Shown here: positions 50,755-62,900 of the stretch, in pieces
Position numbering within the stretch: the stretch's first letter is position 1
Layout of the letters: every line of letters starts with the position of its first letter
Assembly (NCBI RefSeq): GCF_954871325.1
Contig: NC_088777.1
Location: forward strand, 44,183,366-44,247,365
DNA from: Gordionus sp. m RMFG-2023
Taxonomy: Eukaryota > Nematomorpha > Gordioida > Chordodea > Parachordodidae
Direction: 5' to 3'
Length of the DNA stretch: 64,000 bases
Made by a program: the position numbers and the translations under genes
The notes under the pieces: generated by a model
Database searches by the model: none
What the model saw: the letters and a program-made list of their open reading frames with translations, nothing else
What the model was told of the DNA's origin: nothing

Positions 50755-51936
50755 CTAAATAGGTTTTATAATAAAAGAAAAGAAAATATTACTTTAGCGA
50801 TATATCAATAAAACTAATAGAAATAGGCAAATAAATAAATTTTATCTAGTAAAATATTCTTTATCAATAAATTTTATTTTTTTGAGAAATACTCCCCCCC
50901 CCCCTAAAATTTATTAAATATCACAATATCGCAGAGCCATAGACATACTTATAAGAGACTGGAAAAATCCTATTCACGCCTGGCTAGGATTTATAAAAAC
51001 TATTTTAAGTATACGGTTAATATTTTTAAGTATTATTCTTATAACGATGTACATGCCCGATTATATTTTTTACCACGGGCCTTATAAATCTATGGAATGG
51101 AAGATATCTATCAATGAACATCGAAATTAAATATTTCATTATTGTGATACCTTGATTCTCCAAGTTCAAATTATGAACTATTAATAAAATAGAAATGGAA
51201 TATTAAAGTTTGATACGTCTATGAATATTAATTATTTTCGTCTATCCAAATAAAGATTATTAAAAAAATTATTTTAATTATTTCTACTTGAATCGTTTTT
51301 TTGAACAACTAAATAATTAGATTTTAGTAAAAAAATTTAAATATAAAAGCTACTTTTAATAATCCCCAATATTAAAATGAAAGCTGATAAAAAAAATTTC
51401 GTTTTATATTTCAAATTTAATTCTTAAGATGCTGAGATTCGTTTTTTGTTATAATTTGAAATTTTGAAGAAGACTAATTGGCTTAATGATAATGTTCTAA
51501 CATACTAATAGATATTTTTTAAATTATCTAGTAAAACATTACCAATGACATAATATGTCATTGAACATTCCTTAAGAATTTTTATATTAGAATAGAATAC
51601 AAATTTCTAAGGAATAATGATAAATATGTTATTTTTAATATATAAATTTAAAATCCTTTTTGATATGATTTTAAATTATAATTTAAATAACAGTAAAATA
51701 TTTTTATTAAAAATTATAACAAGTAAATCATTATATTAGAAATATTTTTAACTAAACATTCCAAAAATATCTCAATATTAAATTATTATTAATATTAATA
51801 TTATACGAAAAAGGGAAAGAAAAATAATTGCAGCCCTTGAAAAGCGCGCTACATTTTTTAATAAGCGATTGGTAACCATGCTATTTTTGTAATAAATTCG
51901 CCTATTAATTCTAAAAAAATAGTTATTTAATTTGTT
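50755..51936. other. Region upstream of M1, no gene recognised
   Basis: The 5' exons or promoter of M1 would be expected here on the - strand. I could not find a start exon, signal peptide or core promoter. A 12-C run lies at about 50891-50902. Confidence 0.45.
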
Positions 51937-52430
51937 CCATGTTAATTCAATAAAACTTTTATCGAGAAATACTTTTTTACAAAATTTTTATCGTGAATCC
52001 ACATTAACGAATACTATTCCTCGAAGATAATATCTCAAATTTATAGCGAAACTTTTATCGCGAATCAATAATCGCGAAAGTTTAATAGGGAAGTTATTAT
52101 CGCGAAGCCCAAATCGGGAAGACAGTATAGCGAAAACTATTTCGCTAAGCAAATATCATGAAGATATTATTGCGAATATATTATTGCGAAGTTTGTCGCG
52201 ATAATAGCGAATAGTTACTTTATTATTTTGAAATATTTATTTTTATGATCATATTAAGATTAATATTTTTAAAAAAAATAGGTACAAGAATGATTCAATT
52301 TTAGTTTTTAATTATCTTCTAATTAAATTTATATAATGATTATTGAAGTTAGATTTGTTTTATTAAATTTTTTATTAAGATAAAATTTTCTTGCTATCCT
52401 GTCCTAGTGCTTCAACATAATAATATTTCT
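51937..52430. mobile_element. Solo end of the CGCGAA foldback-type element
   Basis: Starts CCATGTTAATTCAATAAAAC and runs into TTTATCGCGAA, TATAGCGAAA and CGCGAAG repeats up to about 52215, in the same order as the left arm at 12582. Similarity continues into unique sequence (ATAGGTACAAGAATGATT, comparable with 13566-13590), so this is a deleted relative, not just a shared motif. Confidence 0.65.
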
Positions 52431-52854
52431 TTTCCTTTAACTACTCAGAAATAAAACTTTATAGTAATTTTTAATGAATTGCAAAGAGAGATTTTGCTAT
52501 AAAAATATTTTCTAAAAATTAAATTTCTTAGAAAATATAAAAGTGGCTTAGAATTTTTTTTTTATATTAAGTGCATAAGCATAATTTTTTGAGTTTTAAA
52601 ATTAATTATTACTCTATATCTTCTGGTTTATATTATGAAGTTGTGGGGGTAAACATTTTTCCAAAAAAATATATAGACAAGATGATATATTTGCTAATAT
52701 AGAAATTAAACGTATAAATTTATCGTGATTTTTGTTTGCCAAATTTGGAAAAGCTTATATGAAAGATTCACTACATACTTTTTTATCCTGATTTTAATTA
52801 GAAACTTAACAAGATTATTATAATTAGAGATAAAATTTTAATATCTCTTTTTTT

Positions 52855-53107
52855 AAGTGTTTCAACATTCGTTTACCTATGAACTGGCTTCAAATTATTT
52901 TATAATGTTGCCTCCCAGCTGGATTTAAAAAAATGATGGTGAAGATTGGATTTCAGCATTTATGAAGAGGTACCCTTTCTTACCCTTAAGATGTCCTGAA
53001 ATTACCAGTATCCACAGAACCTTAAACTTCAATAATCAAAATACTTAAAATTCTCAAATTCGATTAAAATGATATCTATAATATGGACCAAATGGGATTA
53101 TAGGCAG
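52855..53107 (+). pseudogene. Pogo/Tigger-type transposase fragment
   Basis: A + strand frame reads YELASNYFIMLPPSWI, then after one stop NDGEDWISAFMKRYPFLPLR and CPEITSIHRTLNFN. It corresponds to the second helix-turn-helix (CENP-B-like) DNA-binding region of pogo/jerky-type transposases: LA..L......P..W......G..W...F..R.P.LSLR.PE..S..R...FN. Near 53070-53095 DIYNMDQMGL resembles the IYN.DE.G block just before the catalytic core. The catalytic part itself is not present. Confidence 0.72.
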
Positions 53108-53130
53108 TTCTGATCTTTATTGATTTTAAA

Positions 53131-53980
53131 ATGATTTTCTATTAAAATAAATCCAATAAACAAATGTTCGTAAATTCCCAGGTTGTGTTCGGTAATACTC
53201 CGGGTTTAGAAAATCTGGACAAAAGATAATTGTGAAATTCGTTCACAGAAATAAAATACTTGTGACAAAAAATTATTTAGCATAATGAAATTGTAGCCTA
53301 ATGATGGGTTTCCACTCATGAAGTTGTTTTTGCGAAAAGTCTTATTTTCACAATTTTGTAGCACTTTAAATCAAAAATATCCGAGATATTTCCGGTCTCC
53401 TAGTATAAATCATACAATAAATTAATAAAAATAACATAATTTTCGCCCACATCCATGATTTTTATTTAATTTTGTTAATTATTATCACCTATATTTATTA
53501 TCTAAGAAAAAGGTAAAATTTTATATTATAAACACACTAAGAAGTCGAGATATAAGCACTCAAGGTGCAAAAGTTTTTCAAATTTTGAAATGCAAATATA
53601 ACTGGAAGTTGTGTACACATCAAACTCTCAAATTTATTTTAAAATATTGACAAAATAAAACATATTAAGGGCGATTTTCCTAGATAACCTATAATGTTAA
53701 AAGTTTAAGGCAAACTTTTAACAAGAATGAATTTATGAGTTTTCATAATTTTATCAAAAAAATTAATTAAAAAAAATCAAAGCTATTCATACTTGAAGTG
53801 ACTTCCAGGACTAATTAATTAAATCGGATTTTAAATAAAAATTAATCATATAAAGTTTATCTATTACTTTCAATACATTTAATTATTAAAACGAGAGTTG
53901 ATAAAAATTTATTCATATTTTTTTTAAATTTTTATAAAATAATATTCTGTTAATAATATAAATTTTACTAAGTTTTTTTA
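53131..53980. other. A+T-rich stretch, nothing recognised
   Basis: No coding frame, repeat or known motif was found between the pogo-like relic and the start of the tandem array. Confidence 0.45.
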
Positions 53981-53984
53981 ATTT

Positions 53985-54850
53985 TAATATAATAAATTAT
54001 ATAGTTGAGATTGATTTATTTATTAGGGTTTAGATATTAAGAAGGGTTCAAAGGTTTAAAGTTCATTCATTTTATCTAATATTCTTTTTTTAAAGCATAT
54101 AAAAGAATTTCTAAAGATTATATTTATACTCAATAACAAATTATATTGCTATTTATTAAGCTCAAAGATAATGGTTCATTGTTAATAAATTTTATCAAAT
54201 AATTATATTTTAGAAATATCGAAATAACAAATTATATTACTGAGATTAAATTTTTTTTAAATTCTAATACTGATAAATTTTATCAAATATTTCTATTTTA
54301 AAAACATATAATAATAAATAACAAATTAATTTGTTAAAATTAATAAAGAGTTCATTAATTTTATTTAATATTCTTTTTTAAAAGCATATAATTAAATTTC
54401 TAAAAATATTAATCAATAATAAATTATATTGCTTAGATTAGTTTATTTATTATAGTTAAAATAATGATAATGATTCATTAATTAATTTTATCAAATATTT
54501 GTATTTTAGAAATAAAGAATGTAATTTGTTTATACTTAGTAACAAATTATATTAATAAGATTAATTGTTTTTAGGGTTAAAATATTGTATGGTACAAAGT
54601 TAAAAAATTTTATCAAATACTTATATTTTAAAAACATATAATGTAGTTTATAATAAATAACAAATTATTTTGTTAAGATTAATAAAGTTCTTTTCGTATC
54701 TAATAATAAAATATCTAAAAATTATACTCAATAACAAATTGCTGAGATTAGTTTATTCATTGTGGTTCAAATAATGATAATAATTCAGAGTTCATAAATT
54801 TTACAAAATATTTATTTAAAAATAATTACAAATTATTTAAATGTATATAA
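53985..54850 (+). repeat. Array of a 75-125-bp repeat (about seven diverged copies)
   Basis: The motif AATAACAAATTATATTG followed by CTGAGATTA recurs at about 54138, 54227, 54318, 54412, 54537, 54655 and 54730, with TTTTATCAAATATTT and TATTTTAAAAACATATAAT between. Spacing varies from about 75 to 125 bp. The same unit occurs in reverse orientation at 55975-56510. Confidence 0.75.
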
Positions 54851-55079
54851 TTCTTGTATAAATATTAAAATTCCAAAAATATAATTTATATATATCGTTT
54901 GTTATTATAGTTTAAACTTATCTAATTTTAATAAGGTACATTATAACCAAACGATTAATTTAATTCAGCATTTGTAGTGTAATAAGTTGGTATGCAAAAA
55001 ATACTAATAAAAAAATTTGTATCCAATGAGATATAAATATTAATTGAAATTTTAAAAATGAAACAAAAAAGAAATATCA

Positions 55080-55400
55080 TAAATGAGAAGAAAAAAAATT
55101 GAGAAAAAAGAAATCTAAAGATTAAAAATGACTTGTTGCAAAAAGTTAAAAATAAAATAAGAACAAAAAATAAAAAAAATTAAGAAAAATTGACAAAAAA
55201 AATATTTAAAAAATTAACTCCTTTTATTTTGGGACTTTTCTTTTTTGATTGACAATCTTCTTTTTGATGTTTTTTTTCCTATTTTGTTTGACACTCTTCC
55301 TATTTTGATCGTAATTTTTCCTTTTTTAATCTACCCTTTTCCTTTTTTGATATGTCCTATACTTTTATGATTAACATTATTCCATGTTTATTAGGATTTT
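55080..55400 (+). repeat. Poly-A/G-rich tract plus 20-bp minisatellite, first copy
   Basis: A purine-rich tract (GAGAAAAAAGAAATC, GATTAAAAATGACTT) leads into repeats of the CTTTTTTGATTGACACTTTT type from 55215. The same two parts in the same order and orientation appear at 58620-58970, so the whole block is duplicated. Confidence 0.75.
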
Positions 55401-55974
55401 TCATTTTTTATTATATAGCCTTGTAATATAAAATAAAATAGTTTAAAAATCACCCTAGAATCAAATATACATTCACTTTTATAATATAACAATCAGAAAT
55501 ATAATATTACTTTGAGCTTACAAATTATATAATAGAAAATAGCATAGTGTACAGAAAGTTTGTAAGTAAGTTGATGTAATGAGAATGAGAGATAATGTTT
55601 GGAAAACAGATATTATTTTATTTTAAAAAAAGCTATTTAAAATTTGACTGAAGATAGAAATGTTAACAAGATTTTAAAAAAATGGCAAAAAAAATGAAAA
55701 AAAAATTACAATATATTTATAAACACGAAATGGGGAATATTCTTAGGATAAATAAATTATTTTCCCTGTCCAATTACTTATTTCTGGGTATTTATCCTGT
55801 GTTACATCATAAATATGAATAATCAATTAAAGAGGATCCGGCCGAATGCCGGCTAAGCAAACCGATGGGCCTAAAGAATGAGAAATATGGGGCATAGCTT
55901 TCCATAAAAATGAGGTCCCTAAAATATTGACTACGAGGCTGAGCTACGCTAATTCGCTATCATCAATATAATTA

Positions 55975-56510
55975 ATATAATTCTTAGAAATTACATTATA
56001 TTTCTAAAATAGAAATATCAGATATAATTTATGAACTCTAAACAATGATCATCCTCAATATTTAAACCCTAATAAATTAATTATGGCAAAATAATTTATT
56101 ATATAGTATAATCTTTAGAAATTACATTAAATATTTCTAAAATAGAAATATTCGATAAAATTTATTAACTTTAAACTATGACCATTCTCAGTGTATTTAA
56201 TCCTAATAAATAAATTAATCTTAACAAAATAATTTGCTATTTAGTATAATCCTTAGAAAATACGATATATAATTCTAAAAAAAATATTTGATATTTATCA
56301 ACTTTGAACAATACTCAGTAGTTGAAATTTAATAAATAAATTAATCTCAGTAATATAATTTGTTATTTAGTATAAAAAAATTACATTCGATATCTCTAAA
56401 ATATAATTATTTGATAAAATTTATGAGAACCATTATCATTATTATAACCATAATGAATAAACTAATCTAAACAATATAATTTGTTATTGAGTATAGAAAG
56501 TAATTTTGAA
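55975..56510 (-). repeat. Inverted array of the 75-125-bp repeat (about four copies)
   Basis: CAAAATAATTTGTTATTTAGTA-like cores at about 56090, 56227, 56349 and 56474, roughly 125 bp apart, are the reverse complement of the array at 53985-54850. The two arrays flank about 1.1 kb, like long inverted sub-terminal regions of one mobile element. Confidence 0.72.
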
Positions 56511-56661
56511 AATGTTAGCTAAAAATAAGAAGATAATTTTGAAAATAATAAAAAAAATATTTTTTGAGCCCCGGAGATTGTAAAGACTAGTGACGCCCCT
56601 GTAATATGGTAAGATACAAAAATTTATATTATCATTAATAATTTACTATATTCTACATTTT

Positions 56662-56900
56662 GGAATATAGGTCTCCATATTTCTAAATTAATTCTTTGCA
56701 TTCTCCTCAGATATTTCACTCTCTCCGTGCCATTTAAAACGAATTAATTCCTCTTCAGATTTTGATTTTAGATATAATCTTTCGATAAAGGATTAAGATA
56801 AGGCCCATATGTATTGTATGCCCTCTTCTTTTTATTGATTCTCTTGTATGGTTATTATGAAATGGAACATTATCTATCACAAATTATATGCATCATATTG
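56662..56900 (-). pseudogene. Mariner-like transposase remnant, left arm
   Basis: The - strand reads FVIDNVPFHNNHT (second catalytic Asp region) near 56880, then EELIRFKWHG and a closing NMETYIPKC near 56670. Frames change between the blocks. It is the partner of the copy at 57870-58290. Confidence 0.65.
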
Positions 56901-57869
56901 CCTTCTTCTAAACGATTAAGTATTTTATTTACAAAGATGCTAAATTTAATATATATTCTTCTGTTCTTGATTTAATTTCTTGCGTGCTCATGAATCTCCT
57001 TTGGGTAAACTATATTTTATTCCATTTTTAAGATGGGAGTATTTTGTATTATAGCTTATAAAACATGCTGCTATATTAATACTATCCCTTTTTATTGTTG
57101 CACTATTAATTTTTTTCTCTTGTTACTATTATATCTTCATGATTTTATTTCCTGAGAAATGATTTATTAGGAATATTCCCTTTTCGTGTTTATTAATATA
57201 TTGTAATTTCTTTTTATTTTTCTTGCCGTTTTTTTATCTTGTTTTCATTTTTATCTTCAAAATTTTAAATAGCTTTCTTTAAAATAAAATAATATCAGTT
57301 TTCCAAACATTATCCCTCATTCTCATTACATCAACTTACTTACAAACTATTCGTTATTATGCGTTATTTTCAAAATAAGATTTTAAGTTTTTGCCATTTT
57401 CCGATTAATATAAATATATATATTATGATAAATATAGGAAATAGACACAAAATGATTTCGACATTTTTCAATGATTTTTTTAAATTTATTATGTTGCATT
57501 ATCCTCCTCTGAAAATTGATCTTCTTTTGGTAAAATACAATCAATGATAAGAAATCGACTACACCCTGAAAGAGTGAGATAATTGGTCAATCTATAGTTT
57601 ACCCAAAGGAGATTTGCACGCAAGAAATTAAATCAAGAACAGTAAGAATATATATTAAATTATATAATTTTATTGCACTTTATTCTTAAAAAAGTGATGT
57701 GAAATTATTAAAGAAATATATGATGTAGAAATATCATACAGTATCAAGGTTACTATCAAAATTTTGGTATAATTTTAAAAGTATCACTAAGTTTAGTTAG
57801 AAAAAATACAGAATCAAATATCGAGATTTGCTGAGTACGCGAATTTATTACTAGATATAGCTTATATTA

Positions 57870-58290
57870 AAGAAAAATTTATCGATGAGAGTGGGTTTTT
57901 CAATATCAGAAATGGTTATATGGATATTCAGAAATAAATAAAAAGGTTATTAAAAATGTTCGAGATAAAGACAATTAATTATATTATCATTGCTGCTCTT
58001 ACGATTCGAAAATATTCAGATATGATTTGTGATAGATAATGTTCCATTTCATCATAACTAGGGAATCGATAAAAAGAAGAGGGCATACAAGAAAATATTT
58101 ACCATCATACAGTCCTTATCTTAATTGCATTGAAACTGTGTTTTTTTCAATGGAAGGATTTTATCAGATTTTAAATCTGAGGAGGAATTAATTCGTTTGG
58201 TAGAGCATATAGCAAGAGGAATATCTAAAGAAAATGCAAATAATTATTTTATAAATATGGAGACTTATATTCCAAAATGTAGAAGATAAT
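57870..58290 (+). pseudogene. Mariner-like (Tc1/IS630) transposase remnant, right arm
   Basis: The + strand shows KFIDESGFFNIRNGY near 57878-57925 (first catalytic Asp), FVIDNVPFHHN near 58025-58060 (second Asp), LPSYSPYLNCIETVFF near 58102-58149 (third acidic residue, the E of NxIE) and EELIRLVEHIARGIS followed by NMETYIPKC to a stop at 58289. At least two frame changes and a stop separate the blocks, so it is inactive. The N-terminal DNA-binding domain was not found. Confidence 0.78.
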
Positions 58291-58619
58291 TATTAATGAT
58301 CAATATACATTTTGGTTTCTTACCAAGTTACAGGGGCGTCAATATCCTTTACAATCTCTTGTAGGCTCAAAAAATATTTTTCTAATTATTTTCAAAATTC
58401 TCAAAATTACATTCGGTATTAAGAAAATGGAAATTTTGAGGGGCTTTTTAAATTTTTCAAGGGACTCAGCCCACCCCCCTAGGAACACTACTATTATATT
58501 ATGCATCGTAATTATAATGTAATTAATAAAAAAAATTATCTGTCAATAAGAAATAAAAATTAAGTGAAAATTAGAAATAAATAAATTATTTTTAAAAAGA
58601 TAAAAAAGAATGATCATAA

Positions 58620-58970
58620 ATTAGAAGAAGAAAAAATTGAGAAAAGATTAAGGAAAATAAAGATTAAAAATGACTTAAAGAGAATGCAAAAAATAAAAGT
58701 AAAATATAAAAAAAATATCTAAAAATTTAAGAAAAAAAAATTGACATTTAATTAAAAAATTAATGACTGTACTTTTTGAATGGGAATTTCCCTTTTTTGA
58801 TTGACACTTTTTTTTAATTGAGACTTTACTTTTTTTGATTGATACTTTTCTTTTTTTGATTGACACTTTTCTTTTTTGATAGGATCTTTTCTTTTTTTGA
58901 TCTGACTTTTTCCTTTTGTAATTTATATTTTTCGTTTTTTAATTGGGACTTTTCCTTTTTTGAATCAGAA
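58620..58970 (+). repeat. Poly-A/G-rich tract plus 20-bp minisatellite, second copy
   Basis: A tract with GATTAAAAATGACTT is followed from 58790 by about eight imperfect copies of CTTTTTTGATTGACACTTTT. Open frames across it (58675-58866 on -, 58860-59081 on +) only reflect the periodicity and are not genes. Confidence 0.8.
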
Positions 58971-59119
58971 ACCTTGTATTATTTTAATATTATATATTCA
59001 TTTCTATTTGGATTTATATTGTTTATATTAATTTTATTATATATACACTGTATTCCAATTGAACTAACATTTTTGTTTTAGAGATCTATCTATTCTATTA
59101 ATAATTTAATAAAAAAAAT

Positions 59120-59590
59120 TTAGACTGAGAGAGGGATAAATTATGTTTCTGCAGATCTTAATATTATATCATAATGTTCTAAAGTTATGCAGGTTGGACA
59201 GTCAAAATTTCAAATTTTCCAACATGTAAAAATTTATTTTTTCTTTAGACTTTATATTTAAACAGGCGATAAAAATAATGGTTCTTAGTAAAGATGATGT
59301 TTAATTTTAAGACAATAATAGCATTAGGAGCCAAACAAAAGGTTTTTGAAGGAACGTCCTAACAGAAACTGGTCTAACAAATAATTTCAACTGGATCAGC
59401 AGGAAAGGTTTTTGGTTATGGTAGACGACTCAAATTTATTTTATAAATGTTTATGATTTCATGTTTATGTCGAATTTTAGAATTTTGATTGTCCAGCTTT
59501 GAATGTGCATAACTTTGGACCCATTTGATAGAATGAGTGAAGAACATTGATATTATATTTCCTCTCGATTTTAAAAATTTTACATAATTG
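59120..59590. mobile_element. Possible MITE with inverted ends
   Basis: The left arm (59159-59215, with CTAAAGTTATGCAGG and GGACAGTCAAAATTT) is matched in reverse by the right arm at 59472-59560 (CCAAAGTTATGCACA and GGACAATCAAAATTC on the other strand). The exact boundaries and target duplication were not determined. Confidence 0.5.
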
Positions 59591-59919
59591 ACAGATTTAT
59601 TGCTAAAATAAGGGTAACAGTAAAATTAGGACACAGTATATATTTATAAATAAAATATTTTATGTGTTTAATGAAATGAATTCAGAATAATAATATAAAG
59701 TGAATTATTTAATATAATAAAATATATTTATATGTTTTTCTATTTGGTATATTATAATAAATTGTAGCTTAAAGCAAATATAAAAATCAATTTATTTTAA
59801 CATTACAGTTCTCACTATAAATTGATTAATCATAATAATGTAATGGGGGTTTCGAAACTCTTTTTCCTAGAGTTGTATTTACATTATGTTATGCAATGTC
59901 CAAATCCTCAGTCATTGTT
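59591..59919. other. A+T-rich stretch, nothing recognised
   Basis: No coding frame. A long terminal repeat of the neighbouring Ty3/gypsy fossil might be expected here, but I found no matching partner beyond 63540. Confidence 0.4.
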
Positions 59920-62900
59920 ATGAGTGTTTCCTGAGTTTGTACATGAGCTCACTTGGTCGGCATGCTTGTTTTTTACAATACCCTCAAACTTAACATCATA
60001 CAATATCGTCCGTTGGACCACTGTCCAATCATGCCATCCCGCAGTCCTTTCGTTTTCTACCCAAACCTTTTGCTTCTCTTCAAATTCACAGGACTCAACG
60101 TTCCTATCTTTATAATATTTTTGTTTCCATACGAGTTTTCAGTCCTTTCTCTCGTAGATAATTTCCATTGATTTAACGTCGACCTGAGCGGCCTTCCAAA
60201 CATCATTTCGGCAGGGAATTTACCGTAAATTGCATTTGGAGTATTTCGGTGAGTAATTAAAACATTCGATAAATTTAACTGGTCCGGAGTACCACCTCTC
60301 CTTCCAGCATAGAAACGCATCTTTATCGTACGTATATAAGGCTCAGCCAAACCTTTCGATTTGGGGCTATAAGGGGCCGATCTAAAATGTTTTATATTGT
60401 TTTTAAAAAGAAATGTATGGAATTCAGATCCAGTAAACTGAGTATCGTTATCTGAGACAATATAACGAAGTAAACCAAATCTAGCGAAATAATTACGCAG
60501 AATATTCATTACACTCGTCCAATTAATATGTGTTACTTCAACACATTTGGTGAAAAAGGGTCTGTCAAATCATTGTGTATCGTTCCCAAGGTCGGGTAGG
60601 AATGTTCCAATCATATAACGGCACTTCTCTGGATCCCAGTCTTCCTTCCTGACAACTCTTGAAGCCTTTGACGAACTCTTCAACATCACGATCAAGATTC
60701 GTCCAAAAGACTTAGTATCTGCATAAAGATTTTATCCCCACTATCCCAGGATGTCCTTGATGGATAACATTCAAAACCTCTTTTTTTAGATTATCAGGAA
60801 TAATGATTCTATCATTATAAAATAATAATCCTTCTTCGAAAGAAATATTATCTTTAATTAAGATGAATTTTTTTAAACTTTCCGAATAATTATTCATATT
60901 ATCAATATGATGCCAATGATTTTTTATTAATTTAATGATCTCTTTTAGATTTATATCATTGATCGTTTTACATAAAACTTTACTTCGAGTGAACGATAAA
61001 TCTTCTATTAAATTGATTTTTTACTTCTCTAATTTCATCTTCAAATTTTTTTTTAACTTCATTAATTTTTTCTCTCTCTACCCCCAAGCGGGACAGACCG
61101 TCGGCGCATCTGTTTTGATTACTCGGCCTATGAATTATCTCATAGTCGTAATTTAAAAGCTTCGTCGCCCATCGTATTAAACGGCTATTTGTTATTTTAT
61201 TTAGGTCTTTTTTATCACCTAAGTTATATTTTAAAGGTTTATGATACCAAAATAAAATGTCTTCCATAAATATATTGATGAAACTTCTCGAAGCGAACTT
61301 GATCACCGAAGCCTCTCGATCAATGGTGGTGTAATTCTTTTCAGCCGTGGAAAGTGTCCTCGATCCGTAAGCAATCGGTTTTTCCTGGTCAGTAAGAAAT
61401 CGGTGTGCAATAACAGCTCCTAGACCATCTTCAGAAGCGTCGCAAGAAATCACGACAGGAATATCGGCTGAATAATGAATTATTGTATTTCTTTTGATAA
61501 TATTTTGTACTCTATTAAATATTTCATCTTATCTTCTTTAACTGACCAAAACCAGCTTACATTTTTACTCTTTAGTCGGTGTAGAGGAGCACAAATAGAA
61601 TGTATAATTCTTTAACATTAGACGGTGTTTTACAATTTTTTAAGCATTAATCTTATCTTCGGTAGGGTGAATTCCAATTCATCAATAACATGACCTAAAT
61701 AAGTAATTGACTTTTTCCCAATTTTAATTTTATCGGTCGTCGTTGTCAGTCCAGCCTTATCAAATCTTCTTAATACTTCTTCTAGATTATATGATTAAAA
61801 TTCGCCAATAATTACATCGTCTAAAAATACACTAACCATAGTAAGTCCCTTTAATAGGTTTGCATAAAGAGTTTTGAAATATTATCGGAGCGCTAGTCAA
61901 CCCATTGATATCAATAATAATCGACATGAGTCGAAATTACTAAAATCTCTACATTATGGACTAACTCCGAGTTGTAAAAATGCATCTCTATCTATCGTTG
62001 AAAATATTTTACCACCCGCGATCCTATTTGTCAGGTCGACGAAAGTTGGTAGTAAATCGTTATCTATCGCTGGATATTTTATTAGTTGATTGTTAAACAA
62101 AAATCTTCGCATATCCGCACGGCATCGAATTTTTTTAAAATATTAACCGTTGGCGTAGTCCAAGTTTGGAGTTATTGTTCTACCTTCTCAATAACGCCTT
62201 CGTTTAAAAGTCTGTCTAACTCAGCTTCAATAGTTCGACACAACGGTTATGAAATTTCTCTAGATGGTAGTGCAATAGGCACTGTATTTGGTTGTATCTT
62301 GATGACGGCTTTCTTTAATTTTATTTGTCCTAATTTTTTTTTTTAAACTTATGGAAATTTTGAAACAATAGTATTTAAACTGGAATCTTTCATATTTATA
62401 TTATTAATTCGAACTTCTTCAGGAAGTTTTATATCAAATTCTTTAAGAAAAGGCATTCCAAAAATAAGAGAATTCTTACCCTTAACTACCCAAAGAGGTA
62501 AAAATTTTGAAATATTCTTTACTTCGACTTCCACTAAACATTTACCCAATACTTCGATCTTGATATGGTTATATCCTACTAGTTTATAAGCAGGTGATAA
62601 TGGTGGTTTGCCTATGCGACTAGGTAACCTCATCTATCACACTACACGCCGCGCCAGTATCAAATTCCATAGTTAGCTGCAGCCCATTTTCGCATCGATG
62701 TAGCTTTATTGGCAAAAGACAGTCGAGGTGTCCGTGGAAAATCATTTTTATAGCATGCGTTCTGCACTCTTTCGCTATGTGGTTTGCTTTTCCGCACCTA
62801 AAGCATATTACTTTTTTTTGACTAAAATTAGGTTTAAAACTTGATTTATAAAAATTTTGGTTGAATGTGTGAGCATTAAAATTATTATTATTATTTTTAC

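Larger units (their letters stand above)
55554..57349. repeat. Pair of about 100-bp inverted repeats overlapping the mariner palindrome
   Basis: Positions 55554-55655 (GTTTGTAAGTAAGTTGATGT, then GAGATAATGTTTGGAAAAC) are repeated as the reverse complement at 57251-57349. The second member lies in the central part of the mariner inverted repeat, so this pair records a second, separate rearrangement. Confidence 0.75.
56551..58392. repeat. Inverted repeat built from two mariner-like copies
   Basis: The outer edges match in opposite orientation: TTTTTTGAGCC followed by GAGATTGTAAAG and GACGCCCCTGTAA at 56560-56605, and its reverse complement at 58325-58390. Matching continues inward to TTTGGGTAAACT (57000) and AGTTTACCCAAA (57597). 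The right arm is longer because it keeps part of the transposase that the left arm lost. The C-terminal transposase ends face outward and the gap lies near 57.3 kb. Confidence 0.8.

Noticed and set aside
58675-59081. Repetitive frames encoding KK..SIKK or FFDLTFSF-like peptides
   Set aside because: They are translations of the 20-bp minisatellite and purine tract.
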